Below, in pieces: positions 24,860 through 33,178 of a DNA stretch of 35,261 nucleotides (position 1 is the stretch's first letter; every line of letters begins with the position of its first letter). The DNA comes from Pseudomonadota bacterium. Its GTDB lineage: Bacteria; Bdellovibrionota_C; UBA2361; OMIW01. Under the pieces are notes generated by a model that worked only from the letters and a program-made list of their open reading frames with translations, searched no databases and was not told where the DNA came from. The stretch lies in contig OMIW01000100.1 of the NCBI GenBank assembly GCA_900299205.1, positions 1 to 35,261 of the forward strand, written 5' to 3'. A program made the translations under genes and the position numbers.

Positions 24860-24900
24860 CGATTTTTCTCCACAGTAGCGAACCAACAACCTCTAGGACG

Positions 24901-24906
24901 GTTATA
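24901..24906 (-). promoter_or_regulatory. Candidate -10 box downstream of the CreB-type repeats
   Basis: Minus-strand TATAAC (plus-strand GTTATA) lies 10 bp after the last TTCAC repeat and about 42 bp before the start codon at 24859. No separate -35 box is evident, as expected when an activator supplies that contact. Confidence 0.45.
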
Positions 24907-24907
24907 C

Positions 24908-25561
24908 CTAAAGCATGTGAAGAGTTGGTGAAGTCCCTGTGAAAAGGAGCAGAATTGCGGACGGGGCTTGATAATCCAAGTTGTGCTCGTCAGGTGGCTC
25001 CGAGGCAACTTCAAATAATTGGTGCTCTCCAAAATCTCCCGTCCAGCCACACTGTCCTCCCACACCACCCCACGCACTTGGACGCCCGGCGGGGGGTGAA
25101 AAACGATTATGCAATATCTGAGAAAATGAGAAGCTCCGCATGCTGAGGACGAATAACTGCCTTGGTGGAGAGGGACAAGCGTTCACACGAAGTGCTATTT
25201 CAGTATTGAGGAACGAATCCCGGAGGAACATCCGCTTCCCCGTATCCGCACCCCGCTGGACCTCATGGAGGTAAAAACCTCCTCGAATGACGACGTTTGC
25301 GGTCGGGGCTGCTAGTGCTCCCAAGGAGGTCGAGAGAGAAATAATGGCCGCGACCTGCTCTTCCGGACCGCGCATACTAATCTCTAAAATTCTCGATCTT
25401 AACCCTTTTTCGGCGAGACAGAGGGTTATAAATCGCCCCAAACAAACTGGACCATCGAAATCAACCAGCGAACACAATCCCCAAAGCGAAACGATCCGGA
25501 TATTACCTATCCGAAGGTTGTGGGTGATCCTCTGGGGAATATTCAGAGCTGGGCCTGCCAC
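24908..25561 (-). CDS. Hypothetical protein
   Basis: 217 aa, not recognised. Its middle has alternating hydrophobic and polar strands (ATAN... region around VVIRGGFYLHEVQRGAD, then KRMFLRDSF), and the C-terminal part is Gly/Pro-rich (RFSPPAGRPSAWGG). Third-position and RNY codon patterns stay consistent from about 25500 to the stop at 24908, so the frame appears intact, although a competing frame is open from 25077 to 24856. The start is uncertain; ATG 25561 has no good ribosome binding site. It precedes the CreB-type repeats and points the same way as the membrane-protein gene. The divergent aroB begins 151 nt away. Confidence 0.45.
   Translation of the reverse strand: MAGPALNIPQRITHNLRIGNIRIVSLWGLCSLVDFDGPVCLGRFITLCLAEKGLRSRILEISMRGPEEQVAAIISLSTSLGALAAPTANVVIRGGFYLHEVQRGADTGKRMFLRDSFLNTEIALRVNACPSPPRQLFVLSMRSFSFSQILHNRFSPPAGRPSAWGGVGGQCGWTGDFGEHQLFEVASEPPDEHNLDYQAPSAILLLFTGTSPTLHML
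24917..24943 (-). promoter_or_regulatory. Three perfect CreB-type direct repeats
   Basis: Minus-strand TTCAC occurs three times with exactly 6 bp between copies (plus-strand GTGAA at 24917, 24928 and 24939). This is the published E. coli CreB tag TTCAC-N6-TTCAC plus one more copy. It is oriented toward the membrane-protein gene at 24859 and overlaps the last codons of the upstream gene. Under a uniform base model, three identical copies at fixed spacing are expected far less than once in 35 kb. Confidence 0.7.
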
Positions 25562-25712
25562 CAGCCAACCTTGTCATTCTCCCACGGCTCTCAGTCTGTT
25601 ATCATCTCACTACCCGACGTTTTAACCCCTCTAAACCGTGCGCCCCATGCCCGACGGGAGCCACCAAGAGAGCTTTTCTCACCAATTCAGTCAACCACGA
25701 AGGTATCTCCCG

Positions 25713-26801
25713 ATGAGTCATCCTCTCACCCCCCTATCGATAAGCCCGACGATTGAAGGCCATTCATATTCTGTGGTTGTCCGCTCAGGGTGCGGCGGTG
25801 CTCTTGCTGAACACCTCGCAACCCAATCGCATCGGGGCATAATCGCGATTGTGGATGCCACGGTCCTCGATTTCTGGAGCGAGCTCAGCTCTCATCTACC
25901 CTCCTCCTGCCATCTCGTCGAGTGGAGAGGAGGAGAGCATCAAAAGGGAATTGATGCCGTTCAATCTCTATGGAATGCCTTCCAATCAGCTGAGCTTGAT
26001 CGTACCAGTGTCGTCATCAGCGTTGGTGGTGGTGCTCAGGGTGATTTAGTGGGATTTGCGGCAGCGACCTTCAAGCGGGGCATCTCTGTGATTCAGATTC
26101 CCACGACCCTCCTCAGTCAAGTCGACGCGAGTATCGGCGGGAAAACCGGAATCAATTTCGGTGGGATCAAGAACTTGGTCGGGGTGATTCACCACCCTAC
26201 TCTCGTCCTTGCCGATGTTCGCGCCCTTGCGACTCTTCCCGAACGTGATCTCCGCTCAGGGATGGCAGAAGTTCTCAAGCACGGAATCATTCTCGATGGA
26301 CCCTATTTTACCAAATGGGCCAAGCAATCCTGCTCAACCTTCAGCGAAAATGATTGGATTTCGTTGATTCATGGATCGCTCGCGATAAAAGCGGCTATCG
26401 TCGCTGCCGATCCCCACGAACGGTCGACACGCAAGCTCCTCAACTTTGGCCATACCATTGGTCACGCCATCGAAGCACTCTCACTCGAAGAGAACTCAGC
26501 GCTCACTCACGGGGAGGCGGTCGCCATCGGCATGGTCGCTGAGGCCCGCATTAGCGCGACCATGGGATTACTTGCTCAAGAAGTGGTGCTCGCAATCGAA
26601 GAAGCCCTCACTACTCAGGGGCTGCCCATTCGAATCCCCTTCAGCGTCGATCGGAGATTGATGCATCAGAAGATAGCGGCCGACAAGAAGAATGTCGGAA
26701 GTGAAGTCCGGTTTACTCTGCTGACCGGCATTGGCTCGTCGATTTTTGATCGGGTAGTGCCCCAGGATACGATCGATGGAGCGATTGAGACGATACTTTA
26801 A
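25713..26801 (+). CDS. aroB: 3-dehydroquinate synthase
   Basis: AroB converts DAHP to 3-dehydroquinate, step two of the shikimate pathway, using NAD and a divalent metal. 362 aa, standard length. Motifs in order: VVISVGGGAQGDLVGFAA (NAD binding), IPTTLLSQVDASIGGKTGIN, MAEVLKHG, and the metal-binding histidines in FGHTIGHAIE and LTHGEAVAIGM. The start at ATG 25713 has GAAGG upstream; 25 further in-frame codons were rejected. It is the first gene of aroB-aroA-aroK-aroE. Confidence 0.95.
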   Translation: MSHPLTPLSISPTIEGHSYSVVVRSGCGGALAEHLATQSHRGIIAIVDATVLDFWSELSSHLPSSCHLVEWRGGEHQKGIDAVQSLWNAFQSAELDRTSVVISVGGGAQGDLVGFAAATFKRGISVIQIPTTLLSQVDASIGGKTGINFGGIKNLVGVIHHPTLVLADVRALATLPERDLRSGMAEVLKHGIILDGPYFTKWAKQSCSTFSENDWISLIHGSLAIKAAIVAADPHERSTRKLLNFGHTIGHAIEALSLEENSALTHGEAVAIGMVAEARISATMGLLAQEVVLAIEEALTTQGLPIRIPFSVDRRLMHQKIAADKKNVGSEVRFTLLTGIGSSIFDRVVPQDTIDGAIETIL

Positions 26802-26833
26802 ATGCCAACAACTTCATCCTTGAGTGCGACCTC

Positions 26834-28204
26834 ATGAGCTTCAATCCCGCTAGTTCATCCCTTGCTAAGTTAACTCCTCCCGAAAATCGTATCGCGGGCA
26901 CCATCACCATCCCTGCCTCAAAGAGCTTCTCGAATCGCGCCCTCATCACCGCGGCACTCGCTTCGGGACGCTCCCTGATACGGGGGGCATCGCCCAGTGA
27001 GGACACCGTTGCTCTTATCAATGCCCTTCGAGTGCTCGGGATCTCCATAGAGATGCGCTCCGACGGCAGTCTCATCGTCGATGGAGGAAGTGAACGTATC
27101 ATTGAGGGGGAGCGGGTCATCGATGTCGGGCCAGCGGGGACGACTATGCGTTTTCTTCTATCGCTTCTCGCTGCGACCCGTTCCGGAAAGACCGTACTGC
27201 GGGGCTCTGAGCGGATGCACCAGCGGCCGATAGGTGAGCTTGTCAACGCGCTCCGTGAACTTGGAGCCGAGATATCGTATCTGGGCACGGAGGGGTGTCC
27301 GCCCGTTGAGATTCGGGGAAAAGCCCTCGCAGGAGGCGCGGCATCGATTCCAGGCACGACGAGCAGCCAGTTTATCTCATCACTGTTGCTTGCCGCCCCC
27401 TGTTTTTCAGATGGTTTGAATCTCAAAGTGAGAGGGGGGCTCGTTTCATCATCATATGTGGGAACGACCCTCGATGTGATGGAGCGGTTCGGCGTTACCG
27501 TCACAGTGACCGACGAACCCCATGGCTACCACATTCCCGCAGGAGGTCACTACCATCCGCTCTCATATCAACCAGAAGGTGATGCTACCGGAGCGACCTA
27601 TTGGTGGGGTATCGCGGCGATCTCAGGAGGGTCGGTTACCGTAAGAAATATCAGTCGCACATCACGTCAGGGAGATCTCGCGATTCTCGACATATTATCG
27701 GGGATGGGGTGCACGATAACGTCGAGCACCGATACGAGCCAGGGGTCACACGAGGCTGCTGAAAACAGCGATTCCATGCCTTGGGTCAAGGTAACTGGAC
27801 CAGCACGACTGCGGGCCACCAACGCAGACATGACTCTCCTTCCCGATAGTGGACAAACAATGGCGATAGTGGCCGCATGCGCAGCGGGTACATCGCTGCT
27901 TACCGGCCTCGAAACACTCTCAAAAAAAGAATCAGATCGGATTGGTGACACCATCCGAGAGCTAGCAAGCGTCGGTATTTCGGCGACCGGAAGCGCTCAC
28001 TCGATGACAATAATAGGTGGGACACCAACCCCCAGCCGATCGATTGCCACATATCACGATCACCGAATGGCAATGGCGTTCGCAATGCTCGCGGCGACCT
28101 CGCCCGGTATCGCGATCAGCGATCCCAAAGTGACGGGCAAATCGTATCCCGATTTCTGGCGTGACCTTTCGTCGCTCGGAATCGGAGTTTCATTCGGCGA
28201 GTGA
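26834..28204 (+). CDS. aroA: EPSP synthase (3-phosphoshikimate 1-carboxyvinyltransferase)
   Basis: AroA joins shikimate-3-phosphate and PEP. 456 aa, slightly longer than the usual 427-440. Motifs: ASKSFSNRAL (Lys30, Arg35), GPAGTTMRFL (about 99-108, in place of the common N-A-G-T), SERMHQRPIGEL, TSSQFISSLLLAAP, TLLPDSGQTMA (catalytic Asp region), KKESDRI and DHRMAMAFAM. An insert of about 20 residues near 310 (STDTSQGSHEAAENSDSM) accounts for the length. The start is 33 nt after aroB with a weak ribosome binding site, and the stop is 8 nt before aroK. Confidence 0.94.
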   Translation: MSFNPASSSLAKLTPPENRIAGTITIPASKSFSNRALITAALASGRSLIRGASPSEDTVALINALRVLGISIEMRSDGSLIVDGGSERIIEGERVIDVGPAGTTMRFLLSLLAATRSGKTVLRGSERMHQRPIGELVNALRELGAEISYLGTEGCPPVEIRGKALAGGAASIPGTTSSQFISSLLLAAPCFSDGLNLKVRGGLVSSSYVGTTLDVMERFGVTVTVTDEPHGYHIPAGGHYHPLSYQPEGDATGATYWWGIAAISGGSVTVRNISRTSRQGDLAILDILSGMGCTITSSTDTSQGSHEAAENSDSMPWVKVTGPARLRATNADMTLLPDSGQTMAIVAACAAGTSLLTGLETLSKKESDRIGDTIRELASVGISATGSAHSMTIIGGTPTPSRSIATYHDHRMAMAFAMLAATSPGIAISDPKVTGKSYPDFWRDLSSLGIGVSFGE

Positions 28205-28211
28205 GGGCCCG

Positions 28212-28778
28212 ATGCGAATCGTATTAATCGGATTTATGGGGAGTGGAAAGACTACCGTCGGGAGGCTCCTTGCCGAGCGTTTGGCGGTACCGCACATCGA
28301 CACCGACCCCATCATTGCAGAGCGTGTCGATGTACCAACAGTCGGGGAGGCATTCTCTCGACTCGGCGAATCGGCATTTCGCGAACTTGAATCAACAATT
28401 CTCGCCGAGAGCTGTCGACGGGACACTGGGATCATATCTTCCGGTGGCGGCATTATAGCAGTTGACGCAAATCGTGGGCTTCTGGCTGGATGGCATATCA
28501 TCTATCTGCACACACCCTTTTCCGTCGTTGAAGCGCGGCTTTCATCATCGGAACAACAGGCGCGCCCCCTCCTCCGCAACCGCGATGCAGCCGTCGCATT
28601 GTACGACTTCCGCCTCCCGATCTACCGAACCTGGGCAACGCAGGAGTTCAGCACCGTCGGTCGGCATCCCGAGGAGATCGCAGCGGAAATAGCGACCACT
28701 CTCTCTCTCCTATGCTCACCGCCCCCATCCTTATCGCCGTTATCCTCATCCATCTCCGCCTCATCGAAAACCCGATAA
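28212..28778 (+). CDS. aroK: Shikimate kinase
   Basis: 188 aa P-loop kinase that makes shikimate-3-phosphate from shikimate and ATP. Seen: Walker A GFMGSGKTT (residues 7-15), the shikimate-binding HIDTDP (Asp30, Asp32), ESAFRELE, the SSGGGII motif and the lid RPLLRNRD. The start at ATG 28212 has GAGGG 7 nt upstream; the frame is open 51 nt further, into aroA. The C-terminal 23 residues are Ser/Pro-rich and probably disordered. Part of the aro operon. Confidence 0.93.
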   Translation: MRIVLIGFMGSGKTTVGRLLAERLAVPHIDTDPIIAERVDVPTVGEAFSRLGESAFRELESTILAESCRRDTGIISSGGGIIAVDANRGLLAGWHIIYLHTPFSVVEARLSSSEQQARPLLRNRDAAVALYDFRLPIYRTWATQEFSTVGRHPEEIAAEIATTLSLLCSPPPSLSPLSSSISASSKTR

Positions 28779-28803
28779 ACCAAGCATCTTCTCTCGACCG
28801 CAT

Positions 28804-29679
28804 ATGACCTCCATCTGCCTCATCATCGGCGATCCTGTCAGCCATAGCCTTTCGCCCCGCATGCATAATGCTGCGTATCGCGCGGTAGGTCTCGAATCTG
28901 CCTTTGTCTACGGTGCGGCCCGAGTGACGACGGCTCAACTCCCCGATGCCATAGCGGCGATTCGCACTCTCGGTATCAGGGGGGTGAGCGTGACGATGCC
29001 CCACAAAGAGGCGGTCATCACTCACCTCGATTCAATCGACCCATCTGCTGAGGAGTTGGGTGCCGTAAACACGATCGTGAATGAAAGAGGTGTTCTCACG
29101 GGGTATAATACCGATTGGTACGGTATCGCAAAGCCACTCGCTCAGGCGATCGGTGCTGATTTCTGGCGGGGCTGTGCTGATGCGCCCTCCACCGAACCAC
29201 TCAACGCGCTCATCCTCGGTGCCGGAGGAGCCGCACGCGCTGCCGCATTCGCACTCCGCTCCTTGAATATTCCTTTCTCCGTCACGGCTCGCACCGACGA
29301 TCGTGCCCGCGATGTTGCAATCCGTTTCGGCGGCTCAACCCTTTCGTGGGATGCTCGTGATACCGCCTCGGCGAATATCGTCATCAACACCACCCCGATT
29401 GGAATGCAATCAAAAGAGACAACACCTGAGGCCGCCCAGGATGAACGATACTCTCCACAATCTCCACTCCCCCACCGGCAATGGCACCCTCGAAATATAG
29501 CCTTCGAAACGATTTATGCCCCCCCCGAGACCCCTTTTATTGTGGCAGCACGGGCTGGAGGGGCCTCAGTGATTCTCGGAGGCCAGATGCTGCTGTGGCA
29601 AGGAGTACGACAGTTCGAGCTATTCACCGAACGGGAGGCTCCGATTGAGTCGATGCGTGGCAGCGTAGAGAAAAGGTGA
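28804..29679 (+). CDS. aroE: Shikimate dehydrogenase
   Basis: AroE reduces 3-dehydroshikimate to shikimate with NADPH. 291 aa. Motifs: SHSLSPRMHN (substrate), TMPHKE with catalytic Lys68, AVNT, GYNTDWYG with catalytic Asp104, the dinucleotide loop LGAGGAARAAAF, INTTPIGM, and GGQMLLWQGVRQFELFT at the end. A 20-residue insert after residue 200 (around QDERYSPQSPLPH) is unusual. The start lacks a strong ribosome binding site and is 25 nt after aroK. Last gene of aroB-A-K-E. No terminator is seen in the 237 nt that follow. Confidence 0.94.
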   Translation: MTSICLIIGDPVSHSLSPRMHNAAYRAVGLESAFVYGAARVTTAQLPDAIAAIRTLGIRGVSVTMPHKEAVITHLDSIDPSAEELGAVNTIVNERGVLTGYNTDWYGIAKPLAQAIGADFWRGCADAPSTEPLNALILGAGGAARAAAFALRSLNIPFSVTARTDDRARDVAIRFGGSTLSWDARDTASANIVINTTPIGMQSKETTPEAAQDERYSPQSPLPHRQWHPRNIAFETIYAPPETPFIVAARAGGASVILGGQMLLWQGVRQFELFTEREAPIESMRGSVEKR

Positions 29680-29916
29680 CCGAGGCGAAGGTCCTAAAGC
29701 CCCCCATCCGCGTTAGCGCCGATTTGCAGTTGATGCTTTTGTTTTTTTTACCGACGAGAGTGGGACGCTTCGTGTCGGGATCATCTCTCGTAACGTCGCG
29801 GCCGTCAGATATCTCAAACAACCGGAGGATCTATTGTTAGCATTCGTAGCGGGTAAGAGCATTTGACTTGGTGGTTATCATGCAGGTACGCTGGCGGGGT
29901 TTATTGAAGGTTTAAG

Positions 29917-30843
29917 ATGATTCAGTGGACCCGTTTTGATGGAGTTGACAAGAAGCTGGTCGACAGCTTTTTACCCCGAGAGCTCACACAGGAATTGAGG
30001 GAAACTCTTACCTCCGCATTCAATGCACTCGCAATGCCGGAGACATCGTGGGGGAACCGGACGTTTTTGATTCGCTTCGCACAGTTGAATCCCGACGTTT
30101 GTGCGGAGTTCCTCCCAATAGTAAGGAATCTCCCTTATGAGCCGTACCCCTGGCAGAAGATTCATCTCCTTGTCGCGTTGGGGGATGATGCGGATTTACA
30201 GGGATTGATGAGCAAGCTGCGAGAGGGCGATTGGGACGAAGAAGTTGCTGAGGCCGTTATTGACCTTTGGGCCAAAGGCGCTCGTTCAGAACAGGTGGGT
30301 AAGGAGTTTTCCGACATCCTGGTTGGGAAACTCTCGGGCGAGGAGTACTTTCACCCAGCGATCGAAATCGCACGGATGCTTTTATCGGGCTTCGAAAGAG
30401 GCATCGTTACCCCAGCGACCCTCATACGGGTAGCTGTTCTCAAGGAAACATTTCCTCAGATCCGGTATGAGGCTCTCAAGGCACTACAGGGTCATCTGCG
30501 GGAACTACCCTCCCCCGATAGTAAGCGTGTGCCAGAAAGGCTGGTATTCATTCTTCTCTCAACGCGCTCCATTGAGCCCCCGTGGGTGGGATTTCACGGT
30601 TCGATGGTGTACACCAAGAAGCTCCGACAATTATCGGCCACTCTGCTCGTTAAGCTTCTTTGGGAGTTTCACTGGGAGGATGGATTAGTCGCAGCCGAGG
30701 CCCTCAAATATCTCGTCGCCCTCGAGCAGATTGGAGAACTTCCTAAGCCGTTCATCTCAGGGTACCGAGAGGATTGCGTGAGGCAGTTTGGTTGGGCAAA
30801 CAAGAACCGGAGAACCTGGCTCGACCAGTTTACCAACTCGTAA
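29917..30843 (+). CDS. Helical-repeat (HEAT-like) hypothetical protein
   Basis: 308 aa, soluble, almost entirely helical. Repeated helix pairs such as IHLLVALGDDADLQGLMSKL and VAVLKETFPQIRYEALKAL suggest a HEAT/ARM-like solenoid, a protein-interaction scaffold. There are no catalytic motifs. The start is ATG 29917 with GAAGG upstream. It is followed by a strong terminator, so it is its own transcription unit. A second helical gene follows in the same direction. The 237 nt before it contain only a T-rich stretch (29739-29750) of unclear role. Confidence 0.55.
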   Translation: MIQWTRFDGVDKKLVDSFLPRELTQELRETLTSAFNALAMPETSWGNRTFLIRFAQLNPDVCAEFLPIVRNLPYEPYPWQKIHLLVALGDDADLQGLMSKLREGDWDEEVAEAVIDLWAKGARSEQVGKEFSDILVGKLSGEEYFHPAIEIARMLLSGFERGIVTPATLIRVAVLKETFPQIRYEALKALQGHLRELPSPDSKRVPERLVFILLSTRSIEPPWVGFHGSMVYTKKLRQLSATLLVKLLWEFHWEDGLVAAEALKYLVALEQIGELPKPFISGYREDCVRQFGWANKNRRTWLDQFTNS

Positions 30844-30875
30844 CCGCGCCACCACCATCAGAAATTCGGTTCTCC

Positions 30876-30910
30876 AAGGGGCCCCGCATATCGTGCGGCT
30901 GGCCCCTTTT
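30876..30910 (+). terminator. Rho-independent terminator
   Basis: A two-part stem: AAGGGGCC pairs with GGCCCCTT, and CCGCA pairs with TGCGG, with a 5-nt loop and a small internal bulge. TTTTCCC follows. It lies 33 nt after the 29917-30843 gene. Confidence 0.8.
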
Positions 30911-31103
30911 CCCTTTGCTGGCATCAACATACTGGGGGTTTGGCAACAGCTGATGGTCGGGCCGGCTCTCTTCCTTCGCCCCTCCGTCGAACGTTCGCCA
31001 CGATATCTCATTTTTAAAGAGCGCGGTTGACGAACTGTCGCGTGCTAATGTAGACAGGAAGGTCTCATTGTCAACACCCACGATAACTGAGAGGAGACCT
31101 TCG

Positions 31104-32090
31104 ATGAATTCCCATGGTCCTTCCGCGTTTTCCGGTAACCACTTCACCGCCCACGAGCACTCCGATACCTCAAGAGGAAACTGGTCAGATCCGCTCAGTG
31201 TCCCTCTCGATCTCAGGTTCCTTCTCGGTCATCCCACCTCTCCCGCTTTAATGCCGATATTCAGTGGCCTTGAGTTTCCCGAGAGTAATTTATCATCCCT
31301 TCTCACGCTAATCCCCTTACTTCCCTCGAGTGATTGGGAAACTCAGCGAACAATCACCAGTCTCGTTAAAAACAATCACCAGCTGAGCCCACTCCTGCTC
31401 AATGCTGTACGAGGTCTCGAGACATCCCGGGTCAAATCTGACCTTCTCGGTGCTATCGGAACCAAGGATGATGTGCCCAGCTTAATCGCAACGCTCGACA
31501 TAGATTTCTATTCAGCAAGTGACGCCTTGAGGGATGTCCTCCTTCGGGAGGGAAGACCAGAGCCAGAGTGCAGGCAGCTTGAGGACGCCCTTATTAAAAG
31601 GGTCATTAATGCGTCCGTCCCGCGCGATGGACTCGTAATTCTCAGCGAGGTAGAGAATCTTCGAAGGGCGGGGATCCCGTTGAGTCGCGCCATCGAATTC
31701 GCTATTGCAAGCGACGCGACTACATCGCTACCCGTAAGGACAGCGGCGATTGCCAAAATCTGGACCACTCTAGAGGACCATAGTGTTAGCGCAGCTCTTG
31801 ATCTCGCCGGTAATATCCTGAAAGAGGAGTCTCGAAGATATCGCAAATTACCTTGGGTCCCTCTCACAGATATTCATCGTGAGCATCAAAAACTCCAAAA
31901 TTGTGCTGGAATGTTGTTAACATCGGTAATTTCTGTGGGAGACGATTGCCATTTGCTGGAAGCTATGAACCTATTTAACAATCATCAGGCTCAATTTTCG
32001 CGAAAGGTTCTTGAGGGGTACGACCAGCAATGCACCATCCGTGGGATACCAACTACAGACCGGTGGTGGCAGCGATTTCTGCCAATCTGA
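31104..32090 (+). CDS. Helical-repeat (HEAT-like) hypothetical protein
   Basis: 328 aa from ATG 31104, chosen because GAGAGGAG precedes it; a longer frame begins at 31068. It is soluble and helical with repeat-like units (LLGAIGTKDDVPSLIATLD, AAIAKIWTTLEDHSVSAAL), similar in style to the preceding gene but without obvious residue-level identity. It ends in RWWQRFLPI at a TGA. The same frame remains open after that TGA and runs into the IS91-like transposase remnant, so the 3' end abuts, and may have been shaped by, a mobile-element junction. Confidence 0.55.
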   Translation: MNSHGPSAFSGNHFTAHEHSDTSRGNWSDPLSVPLDLRFLLGHPTSPALMPIFSGLEFPESNLSSLLTLIPLLPSSDWETQRTITSLVKNNHQLSPLLLNAVRGLETSRVKSDLLGAIGTKDDVPSLIATLDIDFYSASDALRDVLLREGRPEPECRQLEDALIKRVINASVPRDGLVILSEVENLRRAGIPLSRAIEFAIASDATTSLPVRTAAIAKIWTTLEDHSVSAALDLAGNILKEESRRYRKLPWVPLTDIHREHQKLQNCAGMLLTSVISVGDDCHLLEAMNLFNNHQAQFSRKVLEGYDQQCTIRGIPTTDRWWQRFLPI

Positions 32091-32417
32091 ATTGGCTTCG
32101 CAATACAGATACTCGAACAGGAACACACCGGGTTTGGTGCATGGGCAGAGCGAATCGTCGAACCAGAGGACACCGAAGGAAGACTTTTTCTCGCCCGATA
32201 CTTGGCAAAATCACCCCTCGCTCTTGACCGTATCGTTCTTAATGACACGTCTGTCATCATCTCCGCAGAGCGACGCAAACTTCCGGACTGGACTGGCACT
32301 CCACTAGAATTTCTCGCAAGACTCTCCGCCCACATTCCCCGCCACTACGTGGCATCTCGAGCGATTCATCAAGAGATGCTACATACCTACTCTTGTCCCG
32401 AGCTTCTACCTCTCTGA
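32091..32417 (+). mobile_element. IS91-like transposase remnant, C-terminal part (copy 1)
   Basis: The frame between two stops encodes about 108 residues with no proper start. The stretch HTGFGAWAERIVEPED, then RLFLARYLAKSPLALDRI, then TPLEFLARLSAHIPRHYV follows the C-terminal pattern of IS91/IS801-type (HUH, Y2) transposases, which is L-A-R-Y-L-x-x-x-P-(I/L)-x-x-x-R-(I/L) followed by F-L-A-R-L-x-x-H-I-P. The catalytic HUH and tyrosine regions are absent, so it is dead. The gene is read from established family pattern by eye; the terminal RYYG-like block is not kept. A diverged second copy starts at 35179. Confidence 0.6.
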
Positions 32418-32472
32418 GGGAGAGAGTTTCAGGGGTCTTCTTGCGCGCCTGACAAATCGTAGCGATGAGAGA

Positions 32473-32505
32473 GGGAGCAGAATTGGATTTTCCATTTCTG
32501 CTCCC
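32473..32505. repeat. Strong hairpin downstream of the transposase remnant
   Basis: The left arm at 32473-32487 and right arm at 32491-32505 pair in 14 of 15 positions (one T-T mismatch) around a TTT loop. There is no T-run on either strand, so it is not a standard terminator. It is 55 nt downstream of the transposase stop, where IS91-type elements carry their replication-origin end. Confidence 0.55.
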
Positions 32506-32572
32506 GTAATTGAACCAATGCGATGGGAAATGGCTTGTTTCCGATCGGGCGACTTTTTCGGGTCTCAGTCGG

Positions 32573-33178
32573 TCAGGTTGTGCGAAACCTTCCGGCTCCC
32601 GTCCACTCGTCATCCTCGGGCTTTGGATAGTCATACCACCCGCGCGCGCACCAGACATCGACTTTGTGGCAGAAGGCTGCCAGTTCGTTCATGACCCGAC
32701 GCTCACTGCTATAGTCAGCGTGCTCGCCCTCAACGTAGGTGAGGCCGTTGTGCTGCTCCGGGGTCAGGCGCAGTCCGTATTCTGCGAGCTTCTGCTCACG
32801 GAACTTTTTAAACTGCGCTTTGGTCGTAAGCCCCTGCCGATTCGACGCACGGCCCTCCGCATCAACCAGGATTCTCCACGGCTTTTCAAGATCGTGGAGA
32901 AAGAACACCAGCAAGGCGTCGGACAGCGAAAACGGAAGAGGACGACCAAAAGATTGATCGAACTCGAAGAGGTGTCGGGCGTAGTTCATGCCATCGATGA
33001 CATGATCGAGGTACCCTCCCTCCCACGTTTGGTGGTTGTAGGTCGAACCGGGAGCCTGCTCGAAGAGTTGTCGATTGTCGTCGAGGATCGTTCGACAGAC
33101 TGCCCGATGCGACTCATCGATAAGTTCGATGAGCGCATCGATACCAAGATAGTCGAGCCGGATTGAGACGCTTCTCAT
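32573..33178 (-). CDS. HD-domain phosphohydrolase-like protein
   Basis: 201 aa with an HD-superfamily metal-binding pattern: NHQTWEGGYLDHV (first histidines), LVFFLHDLEKPW (HD pair), then EHADYSSERRVMNELAAF. HD proteins hydrolyse phosphate esters, often nucleotides or cyclic dinucleotides. The substrate here is unknown, and the conserved aromatic tail DVWCARGWYDYP is distinctive. The start at ATG 33178 has AAGG upstream. It lies inside the IS91-bounded island and is divergent from the effector-like pair. Confidence 0.7.
   Translation of the reverse strand: MRSVSIRLDYLGIDALIELIDESHRAVCRTILDDNRQLFEQAPGSTYNHQTWEGGYLDHVIDGMNYARHLFEFDQSFGRPLPFSLSDALLVFFLHDLEKPWRILVDAEGRASNRQGLTTKAQFKKFREQKLAEYGLRLTPEQHNGLTYVEGEHADYSSERRVMNELAAFCHKVDVWCARGWYDYPKPEDDEWTGAGRFRTT

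Noticed and set aside
24856-25077. Minus-strand frame ending with an ATGA overlap on the membrane-protein start
   Set aside because: The overlap looked like translational coupling, but the competing frame ending at 24908 has clearly better codon pattern, and this stretch contains the CreB-type repeats and -10 box.
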